Origin: a virus
DNA length: 52,621 bases
Reading direction: 5' to 3' (one strand)
Virus record (IMG/VR): IMGVR_UViG_3300042453_003401
Location: 1 to 52,621 of that record
The translations under genes were made by a program, and so were the position numbers. Positions within the stretch are counted from its first letter, which is position 1. Every line of letters begins with the position of its first letter. Positions 15,107 through 25,800 of the stretch are shown here, piece after piece. A model generated the notes under the pieces. The model saw only the letters and a program-made list of their open reading frames with translations. It did no database searches and was not told the DNA's origin.

Positions 15107-18100
15107 TGAGCAATAATCTTCGCAAGCTTCTGCCGTATGAACATCAGCTAGTTGAGACGCTTGGCATCACAAAAGAACAATACTTAGAGTTTGTTCTTTT
15201 GCAGCAAGAATACACCGACATCAAGGCGGGCACTGTTTTAGATGTTAGAAATTGGGAAGTCGTCGCAATTGTCTTGGCCGTTGTTGGCATACTAGCTCAA
15301 GTGGCGTCGGCGCTTTTGATGCCGAAGCCGCAAATTCCTTCAATTACACCCCAAGGTCAGCGTCAGCAAACTCGCGATGATATTTTTGCCCCTCGCTTTG
15401 GCTTTAATACCGTCCAGAATTTAGCGAAATACGGAGATCCCGTCAACCTTATTTACACCAATACTGCTGCCAACGCAAACGGTGGCGTGAGGGTGGCCAC
15501 CTCACTGTTGTGGTCTTCAGTTAAAAGCTTTGGCAGTAGTCAGTATGTTCAAATGCTTTTGCTGCTTGGCGCTGGTGGCATTGGGGCCATTGATGCCGAT
15601 CGCACTGCTTTTGGACAAACTCCCATCCGCAATTTAATTGCACAAAACTATTGGTTGTATTTTCGCCCTAACAATACTGGCATTATTCGCGGAAATGATT
15701 TGATATATGGAGGCAATGGCGAAAGTGATCCTGCCGCTGCTGGCGTCGGCAGTCGCAACCTCTACCGTATTTCACCATCGTCATCTACTTCCGCTGGCGA
15801 CGGATTTAGCCATGCTCTTTCGCCTGCCACATCTAATCAATTTGGCCTATATTCTCCCGTGCCAATCAATGCCGATGTAATTATTCGCAATGAGGCTGGT
15901 GCGGAAGAGTCTGTTTCCAGTGGCGTTCAAGCCGCCATTACAAGTCCAAATCGTGCGGCTTTATGGGGGTCCAATCTTCCGTCTAGCACTTTGCGCTCCG
16001 TTCCTGTTGGGTCCATTCTCACTGTTACTCTTAGCGCCACTAACAAGGAGGGATTGTCAACAGTTGAGCTGGAGGCCGCCGACCAAAGACGAGCATTGTC
16101 ATCTGCATTTGACAACGCCGCCATCTTCAAACTTGGTTCGGCTAAATTTAGCGTACTTCGTGCCAACAGGGGATCCACGGAGGAGGGCGATGTAATTGTT
16201 ACATTACGTTGCATCGAACAAGGACTTGCACCAAGCGTGGCTTACAATATTTCCAATGCAAAGCAAGATGCAAAACAAATAGCGGAGAGCGATCCAACAT
16301 ATGTGTCATTAAAAAATACAGCCAATAGCCTTCTCAATGCAGATCAGCGCAGGGACATTTCTACCGCCCAAGCACTCTTAAACGCCGGCAATATTTTCGT
16401 TTATCAGCAATTTAGGACCCTCAGTTATATGCGTGGCGGAGCATTTTACTCTACCGGCACCCGACTTGTATTTCAAAGAAATTTAACTGAGGGCGAAAAG
16501 CAAGCCCTTCGCGACTTTATTACTTACGAAGAAGATATTGCGCTAGGAAATAGATCGGACAATGTTTTCTTTACCAAGGTGCTTTCAAAGGTTGAGAAAG
16601 CAAGTTACGAAACAATTTCTCCTTGTCATATTGTTGACTTGGCGATCAAGGCTAGGTCTTTTAGGCGGATTAGCGGGCGTCAAGAGGTTTATGGTAGTAA
16701 TCGCGTAGCTGGCTATCCGATTAGCGACAATGGTATTAAGCTAAGAACTGCCATGTTTTTGGTTAAGTACAAAAGATCCACCGATGCAGGGTTTTCCTAT
16801 GTCAAGGGCATTTTTGTTGTAAGACGCGCTGCTGACAATGACAATTTTGTTTACTTGCGCTTTAATTCTGGGCAGTCTGGACTTAGCAACTCATTTAATT
16901 GGCACTTTGAAATAGAAGCCGTTCAAGATACAATTGCTGAATTCAAGCAAAGCTTGTTAAATGAAGGCAATGCATATCGTTTTTTCTATGTAGAGAACAG
17001 TGGAAATGCCTCGACTATTTCGCTAGGGCAAGGCCGAACTCTTTCTTTTACGGGAAGCATTGTCAACAGTACCAATTTTTTACCTCCATTGAACAATTCC
17101 CCCATCCAAACAAACGAATGGGACTTATTTAATAATACTGCGGACACTCAGTATCAGTTTTCTTTTGACAATGGGCCAGAATTTACGCTCGGGGCTGTCA
17201 GCGAGCAAATTGTTGAGCAATTTAACAACTTTCCCGGCTTATACCAAGATGCATCGCTTGTTGGCTTTAATTTGTATTCCGGCAAGAATGTGCAGGATTT
17301 GCGTTCCTTGAGCATGTTTGTAACGCAAGGGCGCCGATCAAGACTATTACGAACTTCTGGGACTATCAATGGTGTTTCGTGGGGGCGGCCCAATTTTGAA
17401 TATCTTTCACCTGTCCCCAATGGCTTTGCAAATACCGCTCCCGACATTTTTGTTGACACAGTCCTTGACTACAACGATGGCATCGGGAAATATGCTGGCG
17501 ATTTGTTCTCAGTTGATCTTGAGCAGCTATCCAGAAGTAAGAAATTTTGTGAGGTGAATGGACTGTTCATGGACGGAGTGATTGCTGAGCCGTCTTCATG
17601 GCGAGAGTTTTGGTCGGTGCATTCTACTTTTAGCCTGCTTGAACTTGCCAAGCGCGATGGAAGGGAGACGCTTTTGCCTGCAGTGCCCTACGACGCAAAC
17701 ACTGGCGCCATTTCTAGGCAGGTGCCAATTAGTGCATTGTTCAATCAAGGCAACATTCTTGAGGACAGCTACAAAGAAGAATTTCTTGACTATGGAAGCG
17801 GCACCGAAGATATTGTTGCCACTATTATTTTCAGACAAAATGAAAGAGATGGCGTATTCCCGAAAAACAACAGTGTAGATGTGCATTTGAGCGATACCAA
17901 TGCAGATCTTGCCATTCGTGAAACCATCGACCTTTCATCGTTTGTCACTCGCAGAGAGCAGGCAATCCTCGTGGGCAAGTTTCTTTGCCAGACCAAGCGT
18001 CATTCTCGCCGCGCCCTTGAATTCAAAACGTTTCCCACGGACAGCTTTGTGGCGCCAGGAAGCTACATCTATGTGGAGCTGGCGCAGAACCAGTGGAATG

Positions 18101-18477
18101 GCATCCAGACTGGCAGCATTGGCCCTAGAGGCGCTTTGGACCTGCCCCTAGCTGGATCCATCGCCAATGGCTCGTACCAGTTTCTTCTTTACAATCCCAA
18201 CGCCACCACGTCGGGCACTATTGCATTTAATAGCGTCAGCGTTTCCAACAATACTGCATCTGCGCTTGCCGCTTACGAAGGATATATATTTGTGCTTGGT
18301 ACTAAAATTAAAAATAAGAGAGTGTTCAAGGTGACAGAAGTTGCGATGGATGAGGAAGGCGAGGTGACCGTGCGAGCCGTTGAACACGCCGTGGATGAAA
18401 ACGGACTCTCTCTAATCAGCAAAGGATTGGCGGCAAGAGTGGCTGGACTGTTTACAATTGATGGCCGTCCTGAATAA
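15106..18477 (+). CDS. Tail tip protein, fused gpI/gpJ-like
   Basis: A 1123-residue protein from ATG 15106, overlapping the previous stop (TGATG). The N-terminal about 75 residues resemble lambda I: a helix followed by a hydrophobic segment (residues 52-72, VVAIVLAVVGILAQVASALL) and MPKP. Then comes the J-like part, RFGFNTVQNLAKYGDPVNLIYTN, with beta repeats and, near residue 860-1110, a typical hub end (PSSWREFWSVH, IVATIIFRQNERDGVFPKNN, VFKVTEVAMDEEGEVTVRAV). It forms the central tip and probably contacts the receptor or fibres. The I-J fusion is inferred from the hydrophobic N-terminus. Confidence 0.75.
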   Translation: MSNNLRKLLPYEHQLVETLGITKEQYLEFVLLQQEYTDIKAGTVLDVRNWEVVAIVLAVVGILAQVASALLMPKPQIPSITPQGQRQQTRDDIFAPRFGFNTVQNLAKYGDPVNLIYTNTAANANGGVRVATSLLWSSVKSFGSSQYVQMLLLLGAGGIGAIDADRTAFGQTPIRNLIAQNYWLYFRPNNTGIIRGNDLIYGGNGESDPAAAGVGSRNLYRISPSSSTSAGDGFSHALSPATSNQFGLYSPVPINADVIIRNEAGAEESVSSGVQAAITSPNRAALWGSNLPSSTLRSVPVGSILTVTLSATNKEGLSTVELEAADQRRALSSAFDNAAIFKLGSAKFSVLRANRGSTEEGDVIVTLRCIEQGLAPSVAYNISNAKQDAKQIAESDPTYVSLKNTANSLLNADQRRDISTAQALLNAGNIFVYQQFRTLSYMRGGAFYSTGTRLVFQRNLTEGEKQALRDFITYEEDIALGNRSDNVFFTKVLSKVEKASYETISPCHIVDLAIKARSFRRISGRQEVYGSNRVAGYPISDNGIKLRTAMFLVKYKRSTDAGFSYVKGIFVVRRAADNDNFVYLRFNSGQSGLSNSFNWHFEIEAVQDTIAEFKQSLLNEGNAYRFFYVENSGNASTISLGQGRTLSFTGSIVNSTNFLPPLNNSPIQTNEWDLFNNTADTQYQFSFDNGPEFTLGAVSEQIVEQFNNFPGLYQDASLVGFNLYSGKNVQDLRSLSMFVTQGRRSRLLRTSGTINGVSWGRPNFEYLSPVPNGFANTAPDIFVDTVLDYNDGIGKYAGDLFSVDLEQLSRSKKFCEVNGLFMDGVIAEPSSWREFWSVHSTFSLLELAKRDGRETLLPAVPYDANTGAISRQVPISALFNQGNILEDSYKEEFLDYGSGTEDIVATIIFRQNERDGVFPKNNSVDVHLSDTNADLAIRETIDLSSFVTRREQAILVGKFLCQTKRHSRRALEFKTFPTDSFVAPGSYIYVELAQNQWNGIQTGSIGPRGALDLPLAGSIANGSYQFLLYNPNATTSGTIAFNSVSVSNNTASALAAYEGYIFVLGTKIKNKRVFKVTEVAMDEEGEVTVRAVEHAVDENGLSLISKGLAARVAGLFTIDGRPE

Positions 18478-18485
18478 AATGCTTT

Positions 18486-18491
18486 TAGAAT
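18486..18491 (+). promoter_or_regulatory. Candidate late promoter -10 (TAGAAT)
   Basis: TAGAAT inside GCTTTTAGAATAC, ending 26 bases before the start of the tube-like gene at 18518. No clear -35. Part of the recurring GC-T-rich -10 set. Confidence 0.5.
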
Positions 18492-18517
18492 ACAAGCAAC
18501 AAACTTATTGATTTTCC

Positions 18518-19000
18518 ATGGCTTTCTATACTGGCCGCTCTGGAAGCCTGTCGTTTGGCACCACTGATAGCACGGCGCCTTCTAGTTCATTGTCCGCTCC
18601 CACCAATATTCGTCAAGTGGCGAAAATTCGCGACTGGAGTCTGGACACAACTGTTGAACTTATTTCTACTAACTCTATTGACAGCGGGGTTAATACTTTT
18701 ACGCCCGGCGTAAAGGGAGCCACTGGTAGCGCCACGTTGATCTACTACAGGCTTGAAGGTAGTGAAGTAAATACGCTTTATGGTTTTAATACTTTGCTGG
18801 CTAATAGCCTTGGCAAGACTGGCTTAATCACTGAGGCTGATCGAGTGTTTTTGGAGCTCAATGCCGGAGGAGGAGCAAATGATGACATTAAATTTTGGGC
18901 CTACATCACTTCGATTGGCGTGACTGTATCCACTGGTGAACTTTCCACTGTTCCCATTCAATTTACGATGGATGGAGATTTCGTGGAAGTTCTTACTTGA
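18518..19000 (+). CDS. Tail tube-like structural protein 1
   Basis: A 160-residue protein with the pattern FYTGRSGSLSFGT, VAKIRDWSLDTTVELISTNS and GVNTFTPGVKGATGSATLIYY, a tail-tube-like beta-barrel repeated in many phage tail proteins. The first residues (MAFYTGRSGSLSF) parallel the next gene's MTFFAGHTGTVRL, so the two are probably paralogues. Placement downstream of the tip gene is unusual for a tube and suggests either the true tube of this lineage or a tip/fibre adaptor. It has its own candidate promoter and no Shine-Dalgarno; the start sits in TTTTCCATGG. Confidence 0.6.
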   Translation: MAFYTGRSGSLSFGTTDSTAPSSSLSAPTNIRQVAKIRDWSLDTTVELISTNSIDSGVNTFTPGVKGATGSATLIYYRLEGSEVNTLYGFNTLLANSLGKTGLITEADRVFLELNAGGGANDDIKFWAYITSIGVTVSTGELSTVPIQFTMDGDFVEVLT

Positions 19001-19006
19001 TTTTCA

Positions 19007-19888
19007 ATGACATTCTTCGCGGGGCACACGGGCACGGTTCGATTGCGTCGTAGCACGCAGGCCACGTCTTTTGACACGTCTATCGAGCCCGATGATGTCA
19101 ATACCATTTTGAATCGTTTTAGTTTTGACGGTTCAATGGAGAACGTCTTAACAGGCGATCGATTGGTGGTGAGAACAGAAGACGCTCGCAAGCTTGTATT
19201 TCTATCTCCGTCGACATGGCCGCAAGTGAATGAACGACAGGCAGGCATTGCTCTGTACGCAAATGTGAACGCTGCTGGCGGCATTCGCCTTTTCAGAGAC
19301 TTTGAGGATGCGGTTAACAATGATCGAGCGAATGAGTTGCCGCTCATTGCTTTTACTGGAGAACCACTGCCTGTTACCATTGAAATTCAAGACACCGACT
19401 TCAACACTCTTGGAGGCGTCACTGGCTTTACGCTTCAAACAGAAAGGGAGGCTGTAGAAACAACGGCATTGAGCGATAAATTCAAGCAGCAATATTCAGC
19501 GGGGTTAATCAGTGGCAGCGGATCCATTGATTGTCTATTTGCCTACCAAGGAGCAGCTAGTAGTCGTCAAGAGCTGCCAGTGTTAATGCTGCAAATTATC
19601 CAGCGAATAGAGATTGGTAGCTCTTTTGAGGCACAATTGTTTCTCACGGATGATAGTGTTTACGGCAGTACATTAGATGTGTACTACCAATTTGAAGGGG
19701 TGGTCACCAGAGCCGGAGTAGAAGTTAAAAGCGATGCCATTATTTCCACTTCCATTGATTTTCTGACCACTGGGGAAATCAAGTTGTTAATTGGACAAGC
19801 GCCGGGTTATGTGCTCCAAGAAAATGATGATCGCATTTTGCTTCAAGAACTTGGCGTTGATGCCTTGCTGAAGGAAGTCGATGATTAA
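19007..19888 (+). CDS. Tail tube-like structural protein 2
   Basis: A 293-residue protein, related to the preceding one by its start (FFAGHTGTVRLRR) and by a later half that again reads like the tube pattern: GGVTGFTLQTEREAVETTAL, then YSAGLISGSGSIDCLFAYQG. It could be a two-domain tube-fold protein. Near the end, LQENDDRILLQELGVDALLKE is a Leu/Asp-rich helix. Role in the tail tip or tube is inferred from fold and position. It is followed 18 bases later by another candidate promoter that drives the fibre gene. Confidence 0.5.
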   Translation: MTFFAGHTGTVRLRRSTQATSFDTSIEPDDVNTILNRFSFDGSMENVLTGDRLVVRTEDARKLVFLSPSTWPQVNERQAGIALYANVNAAGGIRLFRDFEDAVNNDRANELPLIAFTGEPLPVTIEIQDTDFNTLGGVTGFTLQTEREAVETTALSDKFKQQYSAGLISGSGSIDCLFAYQGAASSRQELPVLMLQIIQRIEIGSSFEAQLFLTDDSVYGSTLDVYYQFEGVVTRAGVEVKSDAIISTSIDFLTTGEIKLLIGQAPGYVLQENDDRILLQELGVDALLKEVDD

Positions 19889-19906
19889 AGAAAAGAGGAC
19901 AATGGC

Positions 19907-19912
19907 TAGAAT
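19907..19912 (+). promoter_or_regulatory. Candidate late promoter -10 (TAGAAT) for fibre gene
   Basis: TAGAAT in GGCTAGAATC, ending 26 bases before ATG 19939. Leader without Shine-Dalgarno. Same class as the hexamers at 9812, 18486, 22763 and 27397. Confidence 0.5.
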
Positions 19913-19938
19913 CAATGCAATTCTCACGATAGTGTAAG

Positions 19939-22557
19939 ATGGCGGACCAAACAATCTCCCAGCTAAATCAGCTTACTGGGGCTGCGTTGGCTGCCAATGA
20001 TCAACTTCCTATTGTTGACATTAGTGCCAGTGAAACCAAGCGCATCAATGCATCTGACTTAATTCAAAACGGCATTGCGCTTACGGCAAGTGGCAATATT
20101 GACTTAAGCAAGCTCAACCAGGCTAGTACTGTCAAGCTTGGCGCTGCTGCCATTGGCACTGGTGCAATTACGGCCATTAAGCTGGCCGACGATAGTTCTA
20201 TCGCAGAGCAAAGCACTGCTCCCACCGCTGACAATTTTGCTGGACGCGGCTGGTATCGCACAACTGATAGCAATTTTCAAGTTTATTCGGCGGGTGATTA
20301 TCGACAAATTGTAATGCCCACTGCTGGCATTGCAGACAACGCAGTTACCACTATAAAGATAGCTGACGCCGCCATTACAACTGCCAAGATCAGCGCAGGA
20401 GGGCTAGGCACTGCTGCTATGGCTGATGGCAGCATTACGACAGTCAAGATCGCGGACAGCACTGTCACTTCAGCAAAGATTGCTGACGGCACCATCGTTA
20501 ATGGTGATATTGCTGCCTCCACTATTGAAGGATCAAGACTGGCGAATGGAGCCGTAGGCACGCTCGCACTCGCAAACTCAGGCATTACTAGTGCAAAATT
20601 TGCAGCGGGATCGGTTGACAATGCAGCCCTGGCAGATTTAGCAGTTACCAATGCAAAGATTGCCGATACCACGATTGTCTATGCCAAGCTCAACCTGGCC
20701 GATGGGAGCGTGCCAGGGGCAAAAATTGCTGACAGTTCTATCACTTCTGCCAAAATTGTTGACGGCACTATTGCCACGGCAGACTTGGCGGATTCCTCCG
20801 TTACAAGCGCAAAAATAGCTACTAGTGGCGTTACGGCAGGCAAGATTGACGCAGACGCAGTTACAACTAATACCATTGCTTCTGCGGCTGTAACTGCTGC
20901 CAAGCTGGCGAGCGAATCAGTCGGCACTGCTGCCTTGGCAACCTCTGGTATTACCAGCGCCAAATTTGCCGCAGGAGCAGTCGATACCACTGCCCTTGGC
21001 GTTTCGGCGGTAACGAACGACAAAATTGCTAATGGCACCATTGCCTACGCCAAGCTTGGTCTGGCTGATGGCAGCGTGCCTGGCGCAAAGATTACCAGTG
21101 CGACTATCAGCGGGCTGCAGATTTCTACAGGGGGAGTTCTTACGGCAAACATAGCCGACTCTGCAGTGACAAATGTCAAAATTGCAGCCAGTGGTATTGA
21201 AGCCGGAAAATTGGCTGCTGATGCCGTGGTCACAGTCAATGTGGCTGACGATGCAATCACTCAAGCCAAGGTCGCTGATGGAGCCATCGGCACTGATCAG
21301 TTGGTTGACAGTGGTGTAACGGCTGTCAAGCTGGCTGACAATTCCTCTTCCATCGTCGCCGCTAACGCGCCTGTGGGGAATGGCGCGTTTGTCGGGCAAA
21401 AATGGTTTGATGACTCTACCAAGTTTGAATACACATGGGACGGAACAGCTTGGGAGCGGCAGGCCGCCATTAGCACTCTCACTTTCACCGATTCCACTCC
21501 CATTGCGTTCTCAGTTGCCTATCCAGATAATTTTTCGGCCACTATCACGACAACGCTTGACACGCAAGTTGCGAATCGCGTGTTCGCCGGACCTTCTACG
21601 GGCGCAGATGCAGCTCCTACTTTCAGAAGCCTTGCTGCTGCCGATCTACCAGTCGCCACCAGTGGCACTGTCGGCGCCGTTAGTCCGGGGGCTGGTCTAA
21701 GCGTAAGCGCTTTGGGAGTGATGAACCATAGCAACGCAGCAGTTGCTGGCACTTATGCAGGTCCTGTAACCATCGACTCGCAAGGACACATTGTTTCTGC
21801 TCAAGCAACGCTACAGGCAAGTGACATTCCAAGTCTTGACGCGAGCAAGATTACGACCGGCACCTTTGGCAGCACCTTCTTGGCGGAGAATAGCGTTACC
21901 GCCCAACAACTTGCAGACTATGGCATTGCGCAAGTTAGTGAAAGTGCCCCCACTCCTGAATTCGCTGGGCAATGGTGGATCAACCCTAATGACCGATCGG
22001 CTTACATTTGGGTGGGAGAAGTTACTCCAGTGCCTAATGGTTATTGGCTGAACCTTGGCTATGGCAGTCCCACGCAAATCAACTTGCGTTTTGGCGGCAC
22101 TTATAACGCTTCAGGGAATGTTGTTGAAAGTATCAACTCCTATGGCATTGAAGCTGGCTTGACCGTCGGCCAGGCACTATCTAGCCCCAACACAAGCAGT
22201 AACGGCATCTATTTGATCGTCACCGCTAGTGGTGTGGGCACCACTCCTGCTCCCAATGAAAATCTTGCTATTGGTAACTGGGTGCTATCGCAGGGCGTGG
22301 GTGCCACTTGGACGAAAATTAACCTCTCTAGTGCCGTGGCTGGCGTGGGTGACCAAGATGTTTTGGTCGATGGCGCTGCGCTCATTCCAGTGGCATCTGG
22401 CGTGGCAAGTCAAGAGGACTTCAACGAGCTTGTCTGGCCAAGGGTGCAAATTGCCACCAGCGGCGCTACGGGCATTGTTAGAGGATCTTCGGAAGTGGTT
22501 GTGGCATCAGGCACCGGCATTATGACCATTGGCATTGCTGACGATGGCACTTACTAA
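19939..22557 (+). CDS. Long repetitive tail fibre
   Basis: An 872-residue fibre. After an N-terminal attachment-like region (ISQLNQLTGAALAANDQLPI, typical of cyanophage fibres), residues about 105-460 consist of imperfect repeats around ITSAKIADGTI, VTTIKIADAAI, SVPGAKIADSS. Short hydrophobic, Ala/Asp-rich units like these probably form a triple-stranded shaft. Later parts have globular-looking blocks: GAFVGQKWFDDSTKFEYTWD, FAGQWWINPNDRSAYIWVGE. The latter two look like short carbohydrate or chaperone-like modules repeated twice. The C-terminus is Gly/Ala/Val-rich (GATGIVRGSSEVVVASGTGI). It probably recognises the host surface. Confidence 0.8.
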   Translation: MADQTISQLNQLTGAALAANDQLPIVDISASETKRINASDLIQNGIALTASGNIDLSKLNQASTVKLGAAAIGTGAITAIKLADDSSIAEQSTAPTADNFAGRGWYRTTDSNFQVYSAGDYRQIVMPTAGIADNAVTTIKIADAAITTAKISAGGLGTAAMADGSITTVKIADSTVTSAKIADGTIVNGDIAASTIEGSRLANGAVGTLALANSGITSAKFAAGSVDNAALADLAVTNAKIADTTIVYAKLNLADGSVPGAKIADSSITSAKIVDGTIATADLADSSVTSAKIATSGVTAGKIDADAVTTNTIASAAVTAAKLASESVGTAALATSGITSAKFAAGAVDTTALGVSAVTNDKIANGTIAYAKLGLADGSVPGAKITSATISGLQISTGGVLTANIADSAVTNVKIAASGIEAGKLAADAVVTVNVADDAITQAKVADGAIGTDQLVDSGVTAVKLADNSSSIVAANAPVGNGAFVGQKWFDDSTKFEYTWDGTAWERQAAISTLTFTDSTPIAFSVAYPDNFSATITTTLDTQVANRVFAGPSTGADAAPTFRSLAAADLPVATSGTVGAVSPGAGLSVSALGVMNHSNAAVAGTYAGPVTIDSQGHIVSAQATLQASDIPSLDASKITTGTFGSTFLAENSVTAQQLADYGIAQVSESAPTPEFAGQWWINPNDRSAYIWVGEVTPVPNGYWLNLGYGSPTQINLRFGGTYNASGNVVESINSYGIEAGLTVGQALSSPNTSSNGIYLIVTASGVGTTPAPNENLAIGNWVLSQGVGATWTKINLSSAVAGVGDQDVLVDGAALIPVASGVASQEDFNELVWPRVQIATSGATGIVRGSSEVVVASGTGIMTIGIADDGTY
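20330..21345 (+). repeat. Degenerate tandem repeats in fibre shaft
   Basis: About 1 kb of imperfect repeats, each around 30-45 bases, encoding units of the form ITSAKIADGTI or SVPGAKIADSS. A larger duplication is visible: the block with SGITSAKFAAGSVDNAAL and LADGSVPGAKI occurs near 20580-20720 and again, slightly changed, near 20943-21090. Such arrays let a fibre grow or shrink by recombination. Confidence 0.65.
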
Positions 22558-22585
22558 GCCATTGACTCGCCATGGGAGAAAGTAA

Positions 22586-22759
22586 ATGCCTCATCGTCCC
22601 GACAAATTTGTTTACGCAGGCAAGGAAGTGCCTCCCTATGGTACGTTTGGACAAGTGCTAGTAAAAACGGCTAATGCTTTTTATTACACAGCATGGGACG
22701 ATATTGATCATATTATCAACGAAAGCGATAGCGTAATTGACGAAGGAGAATACACTTAG
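22586..22759 (+). CDS. Small conserved-looking fibre-associated protein
   Basis: A 57-residue protein (MPHRPDKFVYAGKEVPPYGT, ending DSVIDEGEYT) from ATG 22586, with GGAGAAAG just upstream as ribosome binding site. It lies between two fibre genes. The segment PPYGTFGQVLVKTANAFYYT resembles the attachment phrase AGQVLVK found in phage fibres, so it may be a short fibre adaptor or a remnant of a fibre N-terminus. I do not recognise a family. Confidence 0.6.
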   Translation: MPHRPDKFVYAGKEVPPYGTFGQVLVKTANAFYYTAWDDIDHIINESDSVIDEGEYT

Positions 22760-22762
22760 CTT

Positions 22763-22768
22763 TAGAAT
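22763..22768 (+). promoter_or_regulatory. Candidate late promoter -10 (TAGAAT)
   Basis: TAGAAT in AGCTTTAGAATAAAAC just after the stop of the 57-residue gene; it ends 44 bases before the ATG at 22813, somewhat further than the others of its class. Confidence 0.45.
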
Positions 22769-22812
22769 AAAACGAAATTAACCGCCGCCTTTTGGGCTCG
22801 GCATCCATCGCT

Positions 22813-25800
22813 ATGGCTTCCACTCTTAAGCATCTTCGTTCGTCCACTGCTGATAAACGCCCTACTGCGTCGGGCCTGGTAGACGGACAACTTGCTATCA
22901 ATACCGCGTCAGGCACTCCTGCTCTGTTTTTCAAGGACAGCAACGGCGGAGTCGTAAAGGTGGGCCCCGCGCATGTGGGAAGCGCAGCCCCTAACGCGGT
23001 GCCCGCTGGTAGTGCCGGTAATTCACTGGGTGAGTTGTGGGTGGATAATAGCTTGACCACTCCTGGGTTAAATTATTACACTGGCAGCGCCTTCGTTAAC
23101 CTCACGCCTTCAGGCACGACTGCAGCAGTTGGCCTTGTTGAACTTGCCACTCCTGCCGAAACGCAAACTGGCACTGATGGCGTTAGGGCTGTCACTCCTT
23201 CTGGCCTGCAAAGCAAAGTAAGCGATAGTACAAGTACCACTAGTTCCACCACCATCGCCTCTTCTACTGCCGTTAAATCGGCTTACGACTTAGCAAATGC
23301 TGCACTGCCGAAAGCAGGCGGCACCGTTACTGGCGAACTGCTAATTGGCACGACTGGCAGCTTGGTTTTCGAGGGAAGCTCAGACGATAGTTTTGAAACG
23401 ACTATTGCCGTGACAAATCCAACGGCAGACCATACCATCACTTTCCCGAACGTGACGGGCGCAGTCGTTACCACTGGCGACTCTGGCACCGTCACCAGCA
23501 CAATGATTGCTAACGACACCATTGTTAACGCTGATATTAACAGCGCTGCTGCGATTGTCGACACCAAACTTGCCACTATCAGCACTGCAGACAAAGTCAG
23601 CGTTTCTGCTTTGAACATTGATGGAGCCACCGACATTGGTGGTGCGCTAGAGAACGGCGACCTTTTTATCGTTGACGACGGCGCTGGCGGCACAAATAGA
23701 AAAGCGCCTGCCTTTCGCATGGCGCAGCTTACCTATAGCGGTGTCACCGGAGATATTACCATTGCGTCTGGCGGCACGTCTGCTATTGGCGCTGGTGTAA
23801 TTGTTGACGCCGATGTCAACGCTTCGGCTGCCATCGCTGGCACCAAGATCAGCCCCGACTTCGGCAGCCAGACCATTACCACCACTGGCGTAGTTAGTGC
23901 CGCCCTTGGCGCTGCGGCCACACCTAGCATTACCTTCACTGGCGACCTGAATACCGGCATCTACAGCCCCGGCGCCGACCAAGTAGCCATCTCAACTAAT
24001 GGGTCGGGGTGGTTGTTTGTTAATGCGAGTGGTGTTGTAGGGATTAACGGAATAAGTACGAGCTCCGCAAGTAATAAGTTACAAGTGCTGACGGGCGGCA
24101 CCGCTTCTGACGGCCTTGGTATTTACGGGACATTTACTTCGCAAGGAGCCGAGCAAGGCGCGATAAATTTTTACGGGGCTACAAACGCAGGAGGTCCTTT
24201 AGCTTCAATTGTAAATGTTGACAATAGGGCAACATCAGGTTCTAGCAGAACAGGCAGTTTGGTTTTCAAAACCGCCGCTGGAGGTGCAAACGATGAACGC
24301 GCCCGCATCACAGCCGAAGGCCGCTTAGGTCTGGGGACTAGTAGCCCTGTTGCTGGTCTTCAAATCGGTGCGTATGGCACGCAGTTGCGGGCTGGTTCTA
24401 ATACTTACATGGTTCCAAGCGGAAACTCTTTCTGCGCTTTCAACGTAGTAGCGGGTCAAGATAACTGGATTGGCAGCAATGCTGGTGGATACAATCAGAC
24501 TTCAGGGTCTTTTAATATCTTATTAGCTGCCGGGCATCGAGACACAAATGAACCGGCCGGCTCATTTATTGGTAGCACAAGAACCGCAGCAGCGACTCAC
24601 GAAACAATCCAGATCGGCCACATGATTGGTGGTGCGACAACGGGGGCAAATTCAACAAAGGTGCCAAGGCTTACGATTGACTCGTCAGGCAACGTAGGGA
24701 TTGGCACTACTGCGCCCCAAGATTCCCTCAGCGTCTACCCAGGCGCTACAGGAGGCATTAGCCTCCTTGATTCTGTCAATAGCGTACGGTCTCGATTCTT
24801 TATTGATAACAATAGTGGCGTTTTTTCAACTGGCATTCGTACTGCTAATTACTGGATTGATTTAGACTCTAGTGGATTAAGCCAGAGTGGAATTCGCTTC
24901 TTTACCGGAACTGGTGGTATTGGCACAGGCACCGAACGCGCTCGCATCGACAGCTCCGGCAGGCTCTTAGTTGGCACGTCTACTAGCTCAACAATTGCCA
25001 GCGCTGACTTTCGCCTGCAAATTGAAGGAACGACTTATAGTAATTCAGGCGCTAGTTTTTGCACAAATAGTACGACTGCATTTCAAGCGCCTTATCTTGC
25101 TTTGGCGCGATCTCGCGGAACAACCGCAGGCAGTAACACCATTGTTCAAAGCGGCGATGCACTGGGGTACGTTGTTTTTTGTGGAGCCGATGGAAACGAC
25201 AAAGCTAGCGAGGCTGCTCGGATTGATTGCCTTGTAGACGGCACCCCCGGCGCTAACGACATGCCGGGCAGGTTAGTGTTCTCCACTACCGCCGACGGAG
25301 AGAGCGGCCCGACGGAGCGGCTGAGGATTACGAGCGCTGGATCTTTTATCTTTAACGACAATGGTATTAGCAATAATACTATAAACGGCGTCTATATTAA
25401 CAACTCGACAAGCACAGGCACTACAGCTCAGCTTATTTGTGTAAATACAGAAGCATCCGACGCAAACCCTCCTTTGTTACTTAATAGGCAAGGAAGTGAT
25501 GGCAGACTGGTTCAATTACGTCAAGCCAATACAACCGAGGGCACGATTTCGGTTTCCGGCACCACTGTCACCTACGGAGGCGGCCACCTGGCCCGCTGGT
25601 CTCAACTGCCAAATGACGAAGACCCATCAAACATATTCAAGGGAACCATCATGTCCAACTTGGACGAGATGTGCGAGTGGGGCGAAGAGGCTAACGAACA
25701 GCTCAACAAAACCAAGGTAAGCGACATTGAAGGCGACCCCAACGTGGCGGGCGTGTTTGTCTCCACTTCATTTGACAAAGATGGTCCACTGGACTTCTTT

